Source of the DNA: Sporosarcina sp. FSL K6-3457
Lineage (GTDB): Bacteria > Bacillota > Bacilli > Bacillales_A > Planococcaceae
NCBI RefSeq assembly: GCF_038007285.1
Contig: NZ_JBBOWX010000001.1
Coordinates: 2,869,501-2,933,500, forward strand
Length of the DNA stretch: 64,000 bases
Direction: 5' to 3'
The notes below the pieces were generated by a model that saw only the letters and a program-made list of their open reading frames with translations, did no database searches and was not told the origin of the DNA. This document shows positions 63,010 to 64,000 of this stretch, piece after piece (positions within the stretch are counted from its first letter, which is position 1; every line of letters starts with the position of its first letter). Made by a program: the position numbers and the translations under genes.

Positions 63010-64000
63010 TTAATTTGTCATTTTCATTTGGACCGGGAAAATCCCTTCGATTTCCGCCTTCATTTGCTGTTCTTCGCCTTCCAGTAGCAAATGAACCGTG
63101 CCAGAATCCGCAGACGTACGGATCAGACGCCCTGCGCCCTGGCGCAATCTAAGCAGCATGAATGGTAAGTCCACCTCACGGAAGGGATCCTTCGCATGCT
63201 GACGTCTTGCATCGAATAATGGATCCGAGGGTGGTAACGGTAAGTCATAAATAATAACTCGCGTCAACGCATCTTGTGGAATATCTAAACCTTCCCATAA
63301 GTGGTATGAGCAAAGAACCGGTACTTGCTTCTGCTGGAACTCACGAACAATGGAAGATAGCTCCCGCTCTCCTTCAAAAGCAATACGCTCTTTCCAGTCA
63401 GCAGGTACTTGATCTTTGAATTGATGCATCGCCCGTTCTGACTTGAACAAGATAAGTGTTTGCTCCCCATCTTCTAGTAGCTCAAGCGCCCGTTGCGCTT
63501 TTCCTCCAACTTCAACATCCGTTGCAAAGACTTCCATTACTTCATCATAATCAAATGGCGATTCCACTGAAAATGATAGGAAGTCCTGAATACCTAGGCC
63601 GTCTGCCAAATAGGTAAACTGCTCACCAACTGACAGTGTGGCAGATGAAAAGACAATCGGCGTTTTGGATGAAAACAATTTTTCTCTTAAAATATCTGTC
63701 ACTAGACGTGGCATGATGACGAGCGTCGATTCACCCTCGCGTTCTTCTAGCCAGTCCACCGCATCGTTTTGTGATGTAAACAATTCCATAGAATAGATGT
63801 ATTGGTCCAAGTATTCTTCAACCATTTTCAAATCATATTCTGGAATAATAAACAATTCACCGTCAAAGACGAATTCTTCAAGAAGTGCAGTTGAAATCTG
63901 GACAGATTCTTTACCAATCGCCATCAATTCAGCTGTTTTTTCAATCGCTTTACGCTCATTATCCGTGTCGTCTGCTAATCTTTCGAGCAATGTAAAAAAT
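63010..64000 (-). CDS. dinG: DinG-family ATP-dependent helicase, C-terminal part (partial)
   Basis: The last 330 residues are in the window; the frame runs off the right edge. Helicase domain 2 motifs are present: FSSATLSVGEQFTYLADGLG, EQTLILFKSERAMHQF, LWEGLDIPQDALTRVIIYDLPLPPSDPL and LRLRQGAGRLIRT (motif VI). This is the XPD-like DinG family; whether it has the N-terminal exonuclease domain of Bacillus DinG cannot be seen. Confidence 0.88.
   Translation of the reverse strand, partial: FFTLLERLADDTDNERKAIEKTAELMAIGKESVQISTALLEEFVFDGELFIIPEYDLKMVEEYLDQYIYSMELFTSQNDAVDWLEEREGESTLVIMPRLVTDILREKLFSSKTPIVFSSATLSVGEQFTYLADGLGIQDFLSFSVESPFDYDEVMEVFATDVEVGGKAQRALELLEDGEQTLILFKSERAMHQFKDQVPADWKERIAFEGERELSSIVREFQQKQVPVLCSYHLWEGLDIPQDALTRVIIYDLPLPPSDPLFDARRQHAKDPFREVDLPFMLLRLRQGAGRLIRTSADSGTVHLLLEGEEQQMKAEIEGIFPVQMKMTN

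Overview
The window looks like a chromosome segment of a low-to-moderate-GC, endospore-forming Bacillales bacterium, most likely Planococcaceae (Sporosarcina-like). Evidence: from about 18.7 to 51 kb the genes follow the Bacillus subtilis order almost gene for gene (ysnB-rdgB-rph-racE-ysmB-gerE-ysmA-sdhBAC-yslB-lysC-uvrC-trxA, then etfA-etfB-fadB-fadR-lcfA-yshE-mutS2-polX-cvpA-zapA-rnhC-pheT-pheS-ysgA-sspI). GerE and the spore protein SspI are present. Many genes start with TTG or GTG behind strong AGGAGG-type ribosome binding sites. The genus is an inference.

1-18.2 kb is an accessory region. It opens with the end of an AddB-like nuclease gene coupled by an ATGA overlap to an AddA-like helicase-nuclease. 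A group II intron sits antisense between the helicase stop codon and its terminator. Next comes a divergent MerR regulator / tautomerase / MFS transporter / NAD(P)-binding protein cluster, whose read-through hairpin is split by a 160-bp MITE. From 9 to 16.3 kb there is mobile-element wreckage: a group II intron remnant, a truncated IS4-type element, an ISL3 element with a nonsense mutation, fragments of a conjugation ATPase and another transposase, a HEPN-domain protein, a small membrane protein, and an IS1634-type element with two frameshifts. From 16.3 to 18.6 kb lies a decayed phage terminase gene, a PD-(D/E)XK endonuclease of the group I intron-associated (I-Ssp6803I-like) type, and a tRNA-Arg(UCU) gene whose anticodon is split by a 294-nt group I intron. 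A 39-bp copy of the tRNA 3' end lies inverted at the far side. This tRNA / intron / outside-the-intron endonuclease arrangement is the most unusual feature of the window.

18.7-51 kb is conserved housekeeping DNA, almost all on the minus strand: nucleotide-pool and RNA maturation enzymes, glutamate racemase, spore regulator GerE, succinate dehydrogenase, a lysine-riboswitch aspartokinase, UvrC, thioredoxin, fatty-acid degradation (lcfA, fadR, fadB, etfB, etfA), MutS2, PolX, cell-division genes, RNase HIII and the phenylalanyl-tRNA synthetase genes behind a T-box. FadR-type palindromes lie at fadR and, notably, at the thioesterase gene ysmA. A RelE/ParE-type toxin-antitoxin pair with an 8-bp tandem repeat in its leader is inserted between trxA and etfA. 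Two copies of an apparently structured repeat lie in the leaders of lysC and lcfA.

51-64 kb is mixed: small membrane proteins, two insertion sequences (IS4/IS701-like and IS91-like), argF, an M42 aminopeptidase, a YwqG-like protein, a PhzF-like isomerase, two DinB-fold proteins in the window as a whole (one here, one at 31.6 kb), a type I toxin with a probable antisense RNA, an MBL-fold hydrolase, signal peptidase I and the 3' part of a DinG-family helicase running off the window edge.
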